Source of the DNA: Lachnospiraceae bacterium AC2031
GTDB taxonomy: Bacteria; Bacillota; Clostridia; Lachnospirales; Lachnospiraceae
Direction of reading: 5' to 3'
DNA: 64,000 nt
NCBI GenBank assembly: GCA_000687975.1
Contig: JIAB01000001.1
Coordinates: 1,783,501-1,847,500 of the forward strand
Shown: in pieces, positions 1-8,746 of the stretch
Position numbering within the stretch: position 1 is the stretch's first letter
Layout: every line of letters starts with the position of its first letter
The notes under the pieces: model-generated
Told to the model about the DNA's origin: nothing
Seen by the model: only the letters and a program-made list of their open reading frames with translations
The model's database searches: none
Translations under genes and position numbers: made by a program

Positions 1-174
1 AAGCAGAGGATATATGTAACTGAGGCCTGCCAGAAGTTTTGTGAGAAAAATGATGGACAGAGTCAGCAGATCGTTGGACAGATTTTTAATGGTATTGATG
101 AGCAAGGTCTTATGATCACAATTCAAACGATTATGAAGATGCACAACAATCTTAAAGAAATATCTTGGGATTAA
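1..174 (+). CDS. MarR-family transcriptional regulator, C-terminal fragment
   Basis: The first 57 codons are open in frame 1 and end at TAA 172-174; the start lies outside the window. The visible residues form two helices ending in a pattern (IFNGIDEQGLMITIQTIMKM) typical of the C-terminal dimerisation helix of MarR regulators. The DNA-binding wing is not visible, so the family call rests on this tail. The flavodoxin gene starts 17 bases downstream with its own ribosome binding site, so the two are probably co-transcribed, which is common for MarR regulators next to redox genes. Confidence 0.55.
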   Translation, partial: KQRIYVTEACQKFCEKNDGQSQQIVGQIFNGIDEQGLMITIQTIMKMHNNLKEISWD

Positions 175-191
175 TGGAGGAAAATATTTTT

Positions 192-722
192 ATGAAAACA
201 CTTGTGATATATACGTCTCAGACGGGTTTCACAAAAAAGTATGCAAAGTGGCTTGCGGAGAGAATGAAGGCGGATATTCTGGATCTTAAGGATGCACAGA
301 AAAAGAGTACGGGATTTTTTGATGGTTATCAGGCAATAGTTTATGGTGGATGGGCTATGGCAGAAAAAATATCAAAGGTCAAATGGTATCTTGGAAAGGC
401 ACCTTCTTGGAAGGACAAGAGACTTGCGGTGTTCTGCGTGGGAGGAAGTCCATGTGACAATCCACAAACTGAAGTTATGATGAAGAATATTCTTGATGAT
501 GAACAAAGAAAGTATATAAAGGCATTTTATTGTCAGGGTGGATTCAACTATGAAAAGATGAGCGCGGGATCAAAATTTGCGATGAAAATGTTTATAAATA
601 TGCTTAAGAAAAAGAAGAATCCTAGTGAGGAAGATAAGGCCATGGTAGAGAGAATTTCTTCCTCTTATGATATATCTGATAAAAAATATATTGAACCGAT
701 AGTGGAATACCTTGAAGCATAA
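192..722 (+). CDS. Flavodoxin-domain protein
   Basis: A 176-residue cytoplasmic protein with an N-terminal beta strand and phosphate-binding loop of the flavodoxin type (LVIYTSQTGFTKKYAKW), matching T/SxTGxTxK loops that bind the FMN phosphate. Later segments (YGGWAMAEKISKVKW, VFCVGGSP) fit the remaining FMN loops. It resembles the flavodoxin_5 / protoporphyrinogen-oxidase-like group rather than short electron-transfer flavodoxins. I chose ATG 192 because GGAGG lies 11 bases upstream and the fold begins at once; a longer start at 165 would overlap the regulator. The substrate is unknown. Confidence 0.75.
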   Translation: MKTLVIYTSQTGFTKKYAKWLAERMKADILDLKDAQKKSTGFFDGYQAIVYGGWAMAEKISKVKWYLGKAPSWKDKRLAVFCVGGSPCDNPQTEVMMKNILDDEQRKYIKAFYCQGGFNYEKMSAGSKFAMKMFINMLKKKKNPSEEDKAMVERISSSYDISDKKYIEPIVEYLEA

Positions 723-822
723 ATCTGAATTTGTACATGTTTTAGAAAAAATAAAAATGATATAAGAATGATACATCTTGTTTGTATTATAACCTCGTAA
801 AAAAAGACGGAAGGAAATCTAA

Positions 823-1491
823 ATGTATAAAATAATCCTGATCGAAGATGATTTGGATATTGCTGAATTAGTTAAGGACTTCTTCGACCGAAGAAAGGAA
901 TCAGAGGTAACGATTGCTTCTGATGGACAGACTGGTGAGGAAATGCTGTATGAGGAACAGTTTGATCTGGTACTATTGGATGTAATGATGCCAGAGATAG
1001 ATGGTTATACGGTATGTTCAGACATCAGAGCTAACAGTGATATACCTATCATATTTCTGACAGCGCGCGGTCAGATGGATGATGTGCTTCATGGATACAG
1101 CCTGGGTTGTGATGATTATATTCAAAAACCATTTTCCATTGAACAGCTTTACGCCAAGAGTATGGCGCTTTTAAAAAGATCTAAGGGTCTTATGAGAGAC
1201 AGTTTTTTGGAATGTGGAAATATCAGACTAAATCCTGTTACGCTTGATGTATTTGTGAGAAAAGAAAAGATTGACCTTCCACAGAAAGAATTATTGATAT
1301 TACGACTCCTTATGGAAAACAAGAATTCAAATCTTTCACGAGAAACTATACTTTTAAAGGTATGGGGATATGATTATGAAGGAAATGAAAGAGTGGTGGA
1401 TAACAGAGTAAAAAATCTGAGAAAACTGCTTGGTGATGAGGGGAAGAATATCAAGACTGTATTTAAAAGGGGCTATCAGCTCCAGGGCTAA
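823..1491 (+). CDS. OmpR-family two-component response regulator
   Basis: A 222-residue regulator. The receiver domain (about 1-115) has the acidic pair EDD at 8-10, phospho-acceptor Asp53 in LLDVMMPEIDG, Thr80 and Lys102 in QKPF. A winged-helix Trans_reg_C domain follows (about 125-222), ending in RVVDNRVKNLRKLL and the wing GYQLQG. A GGAAGG ribosome site precedes ATG 823. It is followed by a secreted protein and then a sensor kinase, forming one three-gene unit, so the kinase at 2661 is the probable partner. Confidence 0.93.
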   Translation: MYKIILIEDDLDIAELVKDFFDRRKESEVTIASDGQTGEEMLYEEQFDLVLLDVMMPEIDGYTVCSDIRANSDIPIIFLTARGQMDDVLHGYSLGCDDYIQKPFSIEQLYAKSMALLKRSKGLMRDSFLECGNIRLNPVTLDVFVRKEKIDLPQKELLILRLLMENKNSNLSRETILLKVWGYDYEGNERVVDNRVKNLRKLLGDEGKNIKTVFKRGYQLQG

Positions 1492-1504
1492 AATGGAGGT
1501 TAAC

Positions 1505-2689
1505 ATGAAGAAAAAAGGTGTATTAGGTATGGTTTTGACAGCGTCTTTAGTTCTAGCTGGATCATTTACAACAAATGCTGCAGGAAGCTGGATAAAGACG
1601 GATGATGGCTGGAAGTATAAGGGGGATAATGGAAAGTATGTACGTTACATGTATATAGATGGGTGGTTCCTGGATGAAAATGGTATTCAGACCGGTGAGT
1701 ATCAGGCATCCTGGAAAAAAGACTCAAAGGGCTGGTGGTATGGTGATGATAGTGGCTGGTATGCAAAGGATGGCTTTTGTTTTATAGATGGTAAAAGTTA
1801 TGAGTTTGACTCTTCCGGATACCTGATCGAGTATGGTTGGAAGAAGGATAAAAAAGGCTGGTATTATCAGATAGATAAGGATTCATATGCTAAAGCAGAA
1901 TGGATTGATGGATATTGGATTGGAGATGACGGATATTGGAACTACGAGCCAAGAGCTCAGTGGTATGAGGACGCAAATGGAAAATACTATATGGATTCGT
2001 CAGGATACTATGTAAAAGGCGAGGATGTATTGATTGATAGAGTAACCTGTGAATTTGATGATGATGGATATTTGGTAGAGTATACTCAGGTTCAACCAAA
2101 TAAAAAATCTACGGAAGTCAGCTTCAAGGTAACTTTAGATCAAAAAGATAAAGCTGCAAATCAGCTTCATAACATGCTTATCAAGATGATTGATAATGAA
2201 GAAACAATTACACTTAAGGTTGATGGAGTTGAGAAGAGTACAAAAAATGAAAATGGTGTAATTACATTTGACGGAAGAACTCTGACGGATTATGTTAATG
2301 AAGTTTCAAAAGAGAAAACAGAAGTTGAAGTTTCATTAGATACCACATCTGATAAAGTATTTTCAACTATCTTTACTGATACTATGTTGTCGGATGATTA
2401 TTATAAGTGGAAATCTACAACAGGAGCCACTGAAGATGACCTACATTTTGATTATCAGATGACATTAGGTGGAGTAACATTTTCGAACTTTGATTATAGT
2501 GATAAATATGTGAGTCATTTTGATGTTGATGGAAAACGGATTACAACTACTGCATCAATCTGGCCTAATGACAATCTGGAGCCTCTTACGTTTTTACATT
2601 TGGTAGGAGATCATTCGGGGGATGACTGGTTGAGAAAGCTGGTTGACTCAGGAGTAATAGATGAGGAAGTCTATATTACAAGACAATAA
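1505..2689 (+). CDS. Secreted protein with aromatic cell-wall-binding-like repeats
   Basis: A 394-residue exported protein. The signal peptide is clear (MKKKGVLGMVLTASLVLAGS, cleavage near TNAAG). Residues about 20-200 hold four imperfect repeats of roughly 40 residues rich in Trp, Tyr, Gly and Asp, such as GSWIKTDDGW and YGWKKDKKGWYYQI, resembling choline/glucan-binding (CW_binding) repeats. The last 190 residues form a separate domain I do not recognise. ATG 1505 has GGAGG 9 bases upstream; earlier in-frame Mets would fuse the tail of the regulator. The gene lies between a response regulator and its kinase and overlaps the kinase start by 29 bases, so a role in signal perception is plausible but inferred. 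Confidence 0.75.
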   Translation: MKKKGVLGMVLTASLVLAGSFTTNAAGSWIKTDDGWKYKGDNGKYVRYMYIDGWFLDENGIQTGEYQASWKKDSKGWWYGDDSGWYAKDGFCFIDGKSYEFDSSGYLIEYGWKKDKKGWYYQIDKDSYAKAEWIDGYWIGDDGYWNYEPRAQWYEDANGKYYMDSSGYYVKGEDVLIDRVTCEFDDDGYLVEYTQVQPNKKSTEVSFKVTLDQKDKAANQLHNMLIKMIDNEETITLKVDGVEKSTKNENGVITFDGRTLTDYVNEVSKEKTEVEVSLDTTSDKVFSTIFTDTMLSDDYYKWKSTTGATEDDLHFDYQMTLGGVTFSNFDYSDKYVSHFDVDGKRITTTASIWPNDNLEPLTFLHLVGDHSGDDWLRKLVDSGVIDEEVYITRQ

Positions 2690-4478
2690 TAGAATATCCG
2701 CAGATAAAAAGAAAAGAATTGTTAGAAAACCTAGATTTATGAGGATATTTCTCGTCAGATTTTTGGCATCTATCTGTGTTGCAACCGTTGTTTTTGCAGG
2801 ACTGGTTTATGCAAGGCGATACTTCTTTATGGAGTGGTTGAACAGAGAGATGAGTCAGTATGACGAGAGTATGATTACTCCAAGTGGACAAGCTAGTTCA
2901 TATAGAGAGGATTATATTCATACAAATATCGACACTACATATAGAAATGTATATCATACTCTTCCGGAATATGATAAATCTTATAAGAATCTTTCTGACC
3001 AGGATAGAAATCGACTTTATAAGAATACTCTTATATTTTATTGTTCAAGTCCGAGACTTTCAAATAGCCAAAAGTATTATATAGAAATATATTTTAATGG
3101 AGTTGATGATAGAAATGTAACATTGAAAGAACCCAATACTCTGGTTTTTAACAAATATTATATTGATTATTCATATGAACCCGAAGTATCCTACATTTGT
3201 CAGGATAGTAATGTGTCAGAATTAATTGATAATATATCGAAGAAGATTAATAAATCATATAAACACGTGACAGTTTATTTTTCTGTGGATGAAGTGTATC
3301 TTAAAGATGATTTCACTTTTTTGACTGACAAAATATATGCTACGTACGTAATATCTGGGACAACTGATACTAGTTATGATGAGTGTATATCTTTGGATCT
3401 GCCATCAAAAGAAGAGTTAGAAAATCAAGGTTATACATATTATAGCTTAGACGAAAAAGAATATTTGGGATTATATTATTCTTCTACTCCAGAAGGGGCA
3501 AAAGGGATTCCATCACTTACAAAATCACGCTTTCAATTGTTGAAATGGACCACCATTGAGAGACAGAGGGACTATGAATTTTCTGTCGAAGAGGATAATT
3601 ATATACAAAACTGTGAAGTGAAACTTGTGGATCAGTATAATTATCTAAGACTTTCCGCGGGCGACGGAAGGACTATCTGGCCTAATAAAGAAAATCTTAC
3701 TAACCTTGATATATTGGCAAGGGATGGAATTATACTTTATGGCTATGTAATTATTCTTACTTTGATCATATCATTGGTGACATATCTGAAGCAGAAAAAC
3801 ATTTATGAGATGGACACCTATAGACGTGAACTTACAAATGTGATGGCACATGATCTAAAGACACCACTTATGGTACTTAGAGGAAATGCTGAAAATATGG
3901 TGGATGTCATGAATTCCGAGGATGATAGTGATAGAGCGAAGGGTGATAAGTATGCTGGAAACATTATGACAAATGTAGACTATATGACTACGCTTATCAA
4001 TAAGACGCTTATGCTTTCGTCATTGGAATCTGGAGATGGAGTGCTTGAAAAGAAAGATATCAGCATAAGAGAAGTGCTAGATAAACTTGTGGATGACAGC
4101 GAAGCAGTTCGCGAGGAACGAGATATAAGTGTTGATATTTTTGGTGATGATAGAACTATTCATGCAGATGAATTCTGGATCAGTGAAGCTTTTAGAAATC
4201 TCTTAAATAATGCCTTTAAATATGCAGATGAAGGCTCCCATTTGAAAATAAAAATAGAAAATCATAAGATTAGTTTTTCGAATAAAGCAAGTGGACTGAG
4301 TGAGGAAGATATAAAGAAACTGGATAATCCATTTTCTAAGAAGGATAAAGCAAGAACTGGTAAATCAGGTTCGGGCATAGGTCTTACAATTGTGAAAAAT
4401 ATAGTTGAACTTCATGGATGGAAGATGAAAGTAAAACTTATTGAAGGTAAGTTCGTAGTAGAAATCAAAACGAAATAA
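2661..4478 (+). CDS. Membrane sensor histidine kinase
   Basis: A 605-residue kinase. The first membrane helix is near residues 28-50. A large extracytoplasmic sensor of about 300 residues follows, then a second helix (LYGYVIILTLIISLVTYL). The HisKA H-box is VMAHDLKTPL, with His397 as the predicted phosphorylation site. The HATPase domain has an N-box (FRNLLNNAFKYA) and a G-box (GKSGSGIGLTIVKNIVELHG). No HAMP domain is evident. The gene overlaps the secreted repeat protein by 29 bases; a start at about 2739, nearer the membrane helix, is possible. It probably phosphorylates the regulator at 823. Confidence 0.92.
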   Translation: MRKSILQDNNRISADKKKRIVRKPRFMRIFLVRFLASICVATVVFAGLVYARRYFFMEWLNREMSQYDESMITPSGQASSYREDYIHTNIDTTYRNVYHTLPEYDKSYKNLSDQDRNRLYKNTLIFYCSSPRLSNSQKYYIEIYFNGVDDRNVTLKEPNTLVFNKYYIDYSYEPEVSYICQDSNVSELIDNISKKINKSYKHVTVYFSVDEVYLKDDFTFLTDKIYATYVISGTTDTSYDECISLDLPSKEELENQGYTYYSLDEKEYLGLYYSSTPEGAKGIPSLTKSRFQLLKWTTIERQRDYEFSVEEDNYIQNCEVKLVDQYNYLRLSAGDGRTIWPNKENLTNLDILARDGIILYGYVIILTLIISLVTYLKQKNIYEMDTYRRELTNVMAHDLKTPLMVLRGNAENMVDVMNSEDDSDRAKGDKYAGNIMTNVDYMTTLINKTLMLSSLESGDGVLEKKDISIREVLDKLVDDSEAVREERDISVDIFGDDRTIHADEFWISEAFRNLLNNAFKYADEGSHLKIKIENHKISFSNKASGLSEEDIKKLDNPFSKKDKARTGKSGSGIGLTIVKNIVELHGWKMKVKLIEGKFVVEIKTK

Positions 4479-4522
4479 ATATGTAGTTTCATATGATGAC
4501 CATCAGGAAGATTGGTTCAAAG

Positions 4523-4558
4523 AATGCCGAGATAATTACAATTATCAAGGCATTTTTT
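4523..4558 (+). terminator. Intrinsic terminator after the sensor kinase
   Basis: AATGCC at 4523-4528 pairs with GGCATT at 4549-4554. An inner GATAAT/ATTATC stem continues the helix after a two-base internal loop, and a run of six T ends the structure. It closes the three-gene signalling unit. Confidence 0.75.
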
Positions 4559-4583
4559 GTTGTTTTATATTTTTTATTCTTGA

Positions 4584-4612
4584 TATAATAAACATGACAT
4601 ATAGATGTCGTG
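4584..4612 (+). promoter_or_regulatory. Probable autoregulated promoter of the WYL regulator
   Basis: TATAAT at 4584-4589 is a good -10 element. Just downstream lies a near-perfect dyad, CATGACAT-ATAG-ATGTCGTG (4593-4612, one mismatch), about where transcription would start. A regulator bound there would block initiation, so autorepression by the WYL protein encoded 37 bases downstream is the simple reading. No good -35 was found at 16-18 bases. Confidence 0.45.
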
Positions 4613-4648
4613 TTTGAATTGATAAGATACATATGGAGCGTGAGACGT

Positions 4649-5566
4649 ATGAAGATAGACAGACTCATCGGGATATTGTCCGTGCTACTGCAGGAAGAAA
4701 AGACAACGGCGCCGGAACTTGCAGAGCGATTTGAGGTATCGCGAAGGACAATCAATAGAGATATAGAGGATCTATGCAAGGCGGGTATTCCTATACAGAC
4801 GACTCAGGGAACTGGTGGCGGAATCAGTATCATGAGTGGATATCGGATGGATAGGACTATTCTGACATCAAAGGATATGCAGATGATCCTGGCGGGACTT
4901 CGAAGTCTGGACAGTGTGAGTGGCAGCGGCTACTATGGACAGCTTATGGAGAAGATTCAAGCAGGTTCTTCTGAGCTTATAAGCGGCAGAGATTCAATAC
5001 TGATCGATCTGTCGTCATGGTACGGGGAGACACTGGCTCCAAAGATAGAAACCATGCAGGATGCGATTGGGGAAAGACATTTGGTTAAATTCAGATATTA
5101 CGCCCCATCAGGAGAAAGTAATAGGATTATTGAGCCGTATTACCTGATATTCCGGTGGTCGAGCTGGTATTTGTGGGGCTGGTGTCTGAAAAAGAAAGAC
5201 TTCAGGTTATTCAAACTGAATCGCATGGATAAAGTTCAAAAATTAGAAAAGAGTTTTGAATGCAGGGAAGTGAGTGTTCCTGATTTGTCAAATGAAAAGC
5301 TTTTCCCGGGTGGAATAAAAGTGAAAGCTCTCTTTGAACCAGATCAGAAGTGGCGATTGGTTGAAGAGTTTGGCCCTTCGTGTTTTACAGAGCGGGATGA
5401 TGGCAGGCTTCTTTTTGCAGCAGATTATACCGACATGGATAATCTGATCAATTGGCTCCTGACATTTGGAGATAAGGCAGAAGTGCTTGAACCGAAAGAA
5501 GCAAGAGAAAGACTCACTCGTTTGGTGCAGAAAATGACAAAGATTTATAAGGAGAATAAGGATTAA
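4649..5566 (+). CDS. YafY-type transcriptional regulator (HTH_11 plus WYL domain)
   Basis: A 305-residue regulator. The N-terminal winged helix (HTH_11/DeoR type) contains TAPELAERFEVSRRTINRDI. The WYL domain begins around residue 135 (VKFRYYAPSGESNRIIEPYYLIFRWSSWYLWGW split by its usual signature) and a WCX-like C-terminal extension follows. WYL domains sense small ligands, often nucleic acid or nucleotide derivatives. ATG 4649 is chosen because GGAG is 10 bases upstream and the HTH begins directly. The stop overlaps the ATG of the VOC protein (TAATG), so the two genes are translationally coupled. Confidence 0.88.
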   Translation: MKIDRLIGILSVLLQEEKTTAPELAERFEVSRRTINRDIEDLCKAGIPIQTTQGTGGGISIMSGYRMDRTILTSKDMQMILAGLRSLDSVSGSGYYGQLMEKIQAGSSELISGRDSILIDLSSWYGETLAPKIETMQDAIGERHLVKFRYYAPSGESNRIIEPYYLIFRWSSWYLWGWCLKKKDFRLFKLNRMDKVQKLEKSFECREVSVPDLSNEKLFPGGIKVKALFEPDQKWRLVEEFGPSCFTERDDGRLLFAADYTDMDNLINWLLTFGDKAEVLEPKEARERLTRLVQKMTKIYKENKD

Positions 5567-5982
5567 TGAGATTAGATGGTTTTGGATTACTTGTTGATGA
5601 TATGGCGAAGATGATTCGCTTTTACAGAGATGTGCTTGGCTTTGAAATTAAGGAAGCAGAGGATACAAATAATGTTTATCTTGTGAAAGATGGAACTCTC
5701 TTTCTGTTATATGGAAGAAAAGACTTTGAGGAGATGACAAGTCGTAAGTATGAATATATAAAAGGGTTGAATGGACATTTTGAGATAGCTCTTTATGTAG
5801 ATACATTTGAAGAAGTTGATGAAGCTTTTAAGAAAGCAGTTGAGAATGGGGCAACACCTGTGCTTCCACCTGAGTTGGAACCATGGGGACAGAGGACTTG
5901 TTACATTGCTGATCCAGAAGGTAATCTGATTGAGATCGGATCCTGGAATAAACCTTTTGAAGCGAAGGATGAAGGTAGGTAG
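5566..5982 (+). CDS. VOC (glyoxalase/bleomycin-resistance) family protein
   Basis: A 138-residue protein with the two beta-alpha-beta-beta-beta halves of the vicinal oxygen chelate fold: DDMAKMIRFYRDVLGFEI in the first, then GHFEIALYV and the terminal YIADPEGNLIEIGSW signature. His and the final Glu (NLIEIG) are candidate metal ligands. Substrate cannot be deduced; the family includes glyoxalases, dioxygenases and drug-binding proteins. Coupled to the upstream WYL regulator and followed 6 bases later by a GyrI-like gene, suggesting one small-molecule response operon. Confidence 0.85.
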   Translation: MRLDGFGLLVDDMAKMIRFYRDVLGFEIKEAEDTNNVYLVKDGTLFLLYGRKDFEEMTSRKYEYIKGLNGHFEIALYVDTFEEVDEAFKKAVENGATPVLPPELEPWGQRTCYIADPEGNLIEIGSWNKPFEAKDEGR

Positions 5983-5988
5983 GTTGAG

Positions 5989-6636
5989 ATGGCATTTGAT
6001 TTTAAGAAAGAATATAAAGAATTTTATATGCCTAAGTCGAAGCCGGAGATTGTTTCAGTTCCGAAGATGAATTATATAGCGGTCAGGGGAAGTGGTGATC
6101 CAAATGAAGAAGATGGGGATTATAAGAAGGCAATCGGTCTTCTGTATGGAATTGCTTTTACCATCAAGATGAGCAAGAAGGGTGATCATAAGATAGAAGG
6201 GTATTTCGATTATGTTGTACCTCCACTTGAAGGCTTCTGGTGGCAGGATGGGCGGCTTGCGAAAGAAGGAATTGATTATAATCATAAAGATGGTTTTCAT
6301 TGGATATCAGTTATAAGGCTTCCTGATTTTGTAACTGAAGAGGATTTTCAGTGGGCGGTTGATGAGGCAACCAAGAAGAAGAAAATGGATTTCTCAAAGG
6401 TTGAGTTTCTGACCATAGAGGAAGGACTGTGTGTTCAGTGTATGCACATAGGCTCCTATGATGACGAGCCTGCTACAGTAAGTATGATGCATGAGTATAT
6501 GGAACAGCAAGGGTATGAACTAGATATAACAGACAAGAGGTTGCATCATGAAATATATCTTAGTGATGCCAGGAAAGTCTCTCCTGAGAAATTAAAGACT
6601 GTAATTAGACATCCTATAAAAGTAAAAAAGAAGTGA
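5989..6636 (+). CDS. GyrI-like small-molecule-binding protein
   Basis: A 215-residue stand-alone protein of the GyrI-like/SOUL-related ligand-binding group. Typical features are the N-terminal FDFKKEYKEFYMPKSKPEIV, the central strand MNYIAVRGSGDPNEEDGDY and the later VQCMHIGSYDDEPATV segment that contributes the conserved acidic pocket residue. Family members bind hydrophobic or cationic drugs, either free or fused to AraC regulators. A fusion partner is absent here. It sits in an operon-like run with VOC and methylase genes (gaps of 6 bases each side). Confidence 0.8.
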   Translation: MAFDFKKEYKEFYMPKSKPEIVSVPKMNYIAVRGSGDPNEEDGDYKKAIGLLYGIAFTIKMSKKGDHKIEGYFDYVVPPLEGFWWQDGRLAKEGIDYNHKDGFHWISVIRLPDFVTEEDFQWAVDEATKKKKMDFSKVEFLTIEEGLCVQCMHIGSYDDEPATVSMMHEYMEQQGYELDITDKRLHHEIYLSDARKVSPEKLKTVIRHPIKVKKK

Positions 6637-6642
6637 GGAACT

Positions 6643-7299
6643 ATGAAAGGAATATTATATGCTGTAGGTGTTGGACCAGGGGATCCAGACCTGCTTACTA
6701 TAAAAGCAGTAAAAACAATAAATATGGCGGATGTTATCGCGTGTCCTGCAAAAGGAAACGAACCTGGTATTGCATTCCAGATAGTGAAGCAGGCGTGTCC
6801 AAATGTTTCTGAAAAAGAAGTAATGGTGATGAGTTTTCCAATGAAAATGGGAGATTTAAGTAAGGCGCATCAGGAAGTGGCTGAACAAATTACTGATAAA
6901 CTTAAGTTAGGAAAAAACGTGGCTTTTCTGACACTTGGAGATCCGGAGTTTTATTCGACATTTTTCTATATTGCAGACATTATTAAAGAGCAGGGCTATG
7001 ATATAGAAATAATAAATGGAATCACTTCGTTTAGTGCAGTTGGAGCGACTCTAAATCTCCCGATTGCTTTAGGACGTGAACCCGTAATGATTACTTCGGG
7101 TGAATATATACCGTTTGATGGTACGTTGATAATCTTAAAGGCTGGAGGCCATCTAAAAGAAATAAAGAATAAAGTATTAGATAGTGGAAAGACAGCATAT
7201 ATGGTTGAAAACTGTGGTATGCCAGATGAAAGAGTATTTAATAATACTGAGTCTATGCCAGACGAGGCTGGGTATTTTACGGTTGTGATCGTGAGATAA
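6643..7299 (+). CDS. cobI: Precorrin-2 C20-methyltransferase-like tetrapyrrole methylase
   Basis: A 218-residue SAM-dependent tetrapyrrole methylase of the CobI/CbiL group, which methylates C20 of (cobalt-)precorrin-2 in corrin biosynthesis. The N-terminal AVGVGPGDPDLLTIKAVKTI and the later LTLGDPEFYSTFFYIA are signature loops, and GITSFSAVGATLNLPIALG is the typical C-terminal region. Length fits the family (about 210-240). No other cobalamin gene and no B12 riboswitch are visible nearby, so it is an orphan here; its true substrate could differ. Confidence 0.8.
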   Translation: MKGILYAVGVGPGDPDLLTIKAVKTINMADVIACPAKGNEPGIAFQIVKQACPNVSEKEVMVMSFPMKMGDLSKAHQEVAEQITDKLKLGKNVAFLTLGDPEFYSTFFYIADIIKEQGYDIEIINGITSFSAVGATLNLPIALGREPVMITSGEYIPFDGTLIILKAGGHLKEIKNKVLDSGKTAYMVENCGMPDERVFNNTESMPDEAGYFTVVIVR

Positions 7300-7331
7300 C
7301 ATTTTTATAAAACTAAAGAGGTAATGAATGT

Positions 7332-8078
7332 ATGGAATATATTAGAGTTACAAAAGAAAACTTGGAAAAGGAGCATATCTGCTGTGCAATTACCAACAAT
7401 AAGGATGTGCAGGTATCCTCAAAAAAAGCGTGGCTTGCAGATAGGTTTGATGAAGGGCTTGTGTTTCTTAAAAGCGCGGAACGAGGCAAGTGTTTTGTTG
7501 AATTTATACCTGCGGAAAATGCATGGGTACCAATTGAGGCAGATGGATATATGTATATTGATTGTCTGTGGGTGTCAGGAGCGCTTAAAGGGCATGGCTA
7601 CTCTTCAGATTTGTTAAATGCATGTATTGAGGATAGCAAGGAAAAAGGTAAAAAGGGACTATGTATACTTAGTGCTGATAAGAAGAAGCCTTTTCTTTCG
7701 GATCCAAAGTTTCTGACTTACAAGGGATTCCTAGTGGCAGATGAAGCGGATAATGGTATTCGACTTATGTATCTGCCTTTTGATGAGAATGCAGATACAC
7801 CTAAGTTCAAAGAATGCGCAAAGCATCCTCATATAGATGAGATGGGATATGTCTTATATTACACCAGCCAGTGCCCATTTAATGGGAAGTATGTTCCAGT
7901 CTTGGAGAAGACAGCTGAGGAGAATGGTATTCCATTTCAAGCTATTCATATAGAGAGCAGGGAAGAGGCACAGAGTGCCCCTACACCTATAACGAACTAT
8001 GCCTTGTTCCACGATGGAGAGTATATTACAAATGAACAAATGAACGACAAGAAGTTTCTGAAGCTTGTTAATGGGTAG
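7332..8078 (+). CDS. YoaP-like GNAT acetyltransferase with C-terminal extension
   Basis: A 248-residue protein. Residues 1-150 form a GNAT fold with a weak acetyl-CoA loop (LKGHGYSSDLLNACIEDSKEKG) preceded by the strand YIDCLWVSG. Residues about 160-248 match the YoaP-type C-terminal domain (LYYTSQCPFNGKYVP, then a strand ending FHDGEYITNEQMN), which looks thioredoxin-like. ATG 7332 follows AGAGGTAATGAATG; an overlapping shorter frame is not coding. Substrate unknown. Confidence 0.8.
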   Translation: MEYIRVTKENLEKEHICCAITNNKDVQVSSKKAWLADRFDEGLVFLKSAERGKCFVEFIPAENAWVPIEADGYMYIDCLWVSGALKGHGYSSDLLNACIEDSKEKGKKGLCILSADKKKPFLSDPKFLTYKGFLVADEADNGIRLMYLPFDENADTPKFKECAKHPHIDEMGYVLYYTSQCPFNGKYVPVLEKTAEENGIPFQAIHIESREEAQSAPTPITNYALFHDGEYITNEQMNDKKFLKLVNG

Positions 8079-8116
8079 AAGAAATAGTATAGCAAGTCCG
8101 AAAGGGATGGTTAAAG

Positions 8117-8737
8117 ATGAATAGACCAGATTTTGATGATATCAAAGATTATGACGAGTTTTGCAAATATTATTGGTATCGCGATGAACTGATAAAGATA
8201 TGCAAGTCCCATGGGCTTAATGCACCTAGTGGGAAAATAGAACTGAATAAAGTTATTGAAGCTTATTTTTTGGGAGAGAAGATATTGCCAGAGAAGAAAA
8301 GAATTAGGAAGTCCAAGAATGTAGTTACGAAATTAACATTGGATACTGGGCTTATTGAATGTGGATTTACATTTGGCAACAGGTTTCGTGAGTTCTTCGC
8401 AAAAGAGACGGGTGTGAGTCCATTTAAGTTTAATGTTGATATGGTTGCTACTGCTAAAGCTGTGAAGGAAAATGGTGATGAATCTTTTACTCTAGGAGAT
8501 CTACTGGATATATACTACGGAAAGAAGACCTATGCGGTATATGACAGGGCAGCACTTCAGTGGAATAAATTTGTTAAGGATTTCTCAGCTGATGATGCAA
8601 CTAGAGTGTTTAGCGACAGGCTAAAAGCGGCAGCAGCTCTATGGAAGATTGTCAGAGATTCTGATATGAAAAAGGAATACTCTCGTGACCTTCTTGAAAG
8701 GTATAAGGACGAAATTAAAAAAAATAAAAAAGTTTAA
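8117..8737 (+). CDS. SAP-domain / DUF6434-like protein
   Basis: A 206-residue basic protein. The N-terminal 60 residues form a SAP-like helix-extended loop-helix (YYWYRDELIKICKSHGLNA, SGKIELNKVIEAYFLG), a motif often used to bind DNA. The middle, IECGFTFGNRFREFFAKETG and FKFNVDMVATAK, fits DUF6434. The C-terminal 70 residues are helical and charged. It ends just before the MerR promoter. Related proteins are common in Firmicutes as orphans and have no established function. Confidence 0.7.
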   Translation: MNRPDFDDIKDYDEFCKYYWYRDELIKICKSHGLNAPSGKIELNKVIEAYFLGEKILPEKKRIRKSKNVVTKLTLDTGLIECGFTFGNRFREFFAKETGVSPFKFNVDMVATAKAVKENGDESFTLGDLLDIYYGKKTYAVYDRAALQWNKFVKDFSADDATRVFSDRLKAAAALWKIVRDSDMKKEYSRDLLERYKDEIKKNKKV

Positions 8738-8746
8738 AAAAAGGTA

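Noticed and set aside
1566..2099. Reverse-strand frames rich in His, Ser and Tyr across the secreted repeat protein
   Set aside because: They mirror the Trp/Tyr/Gly/Asp repeats on the coding strand and have no start signals.
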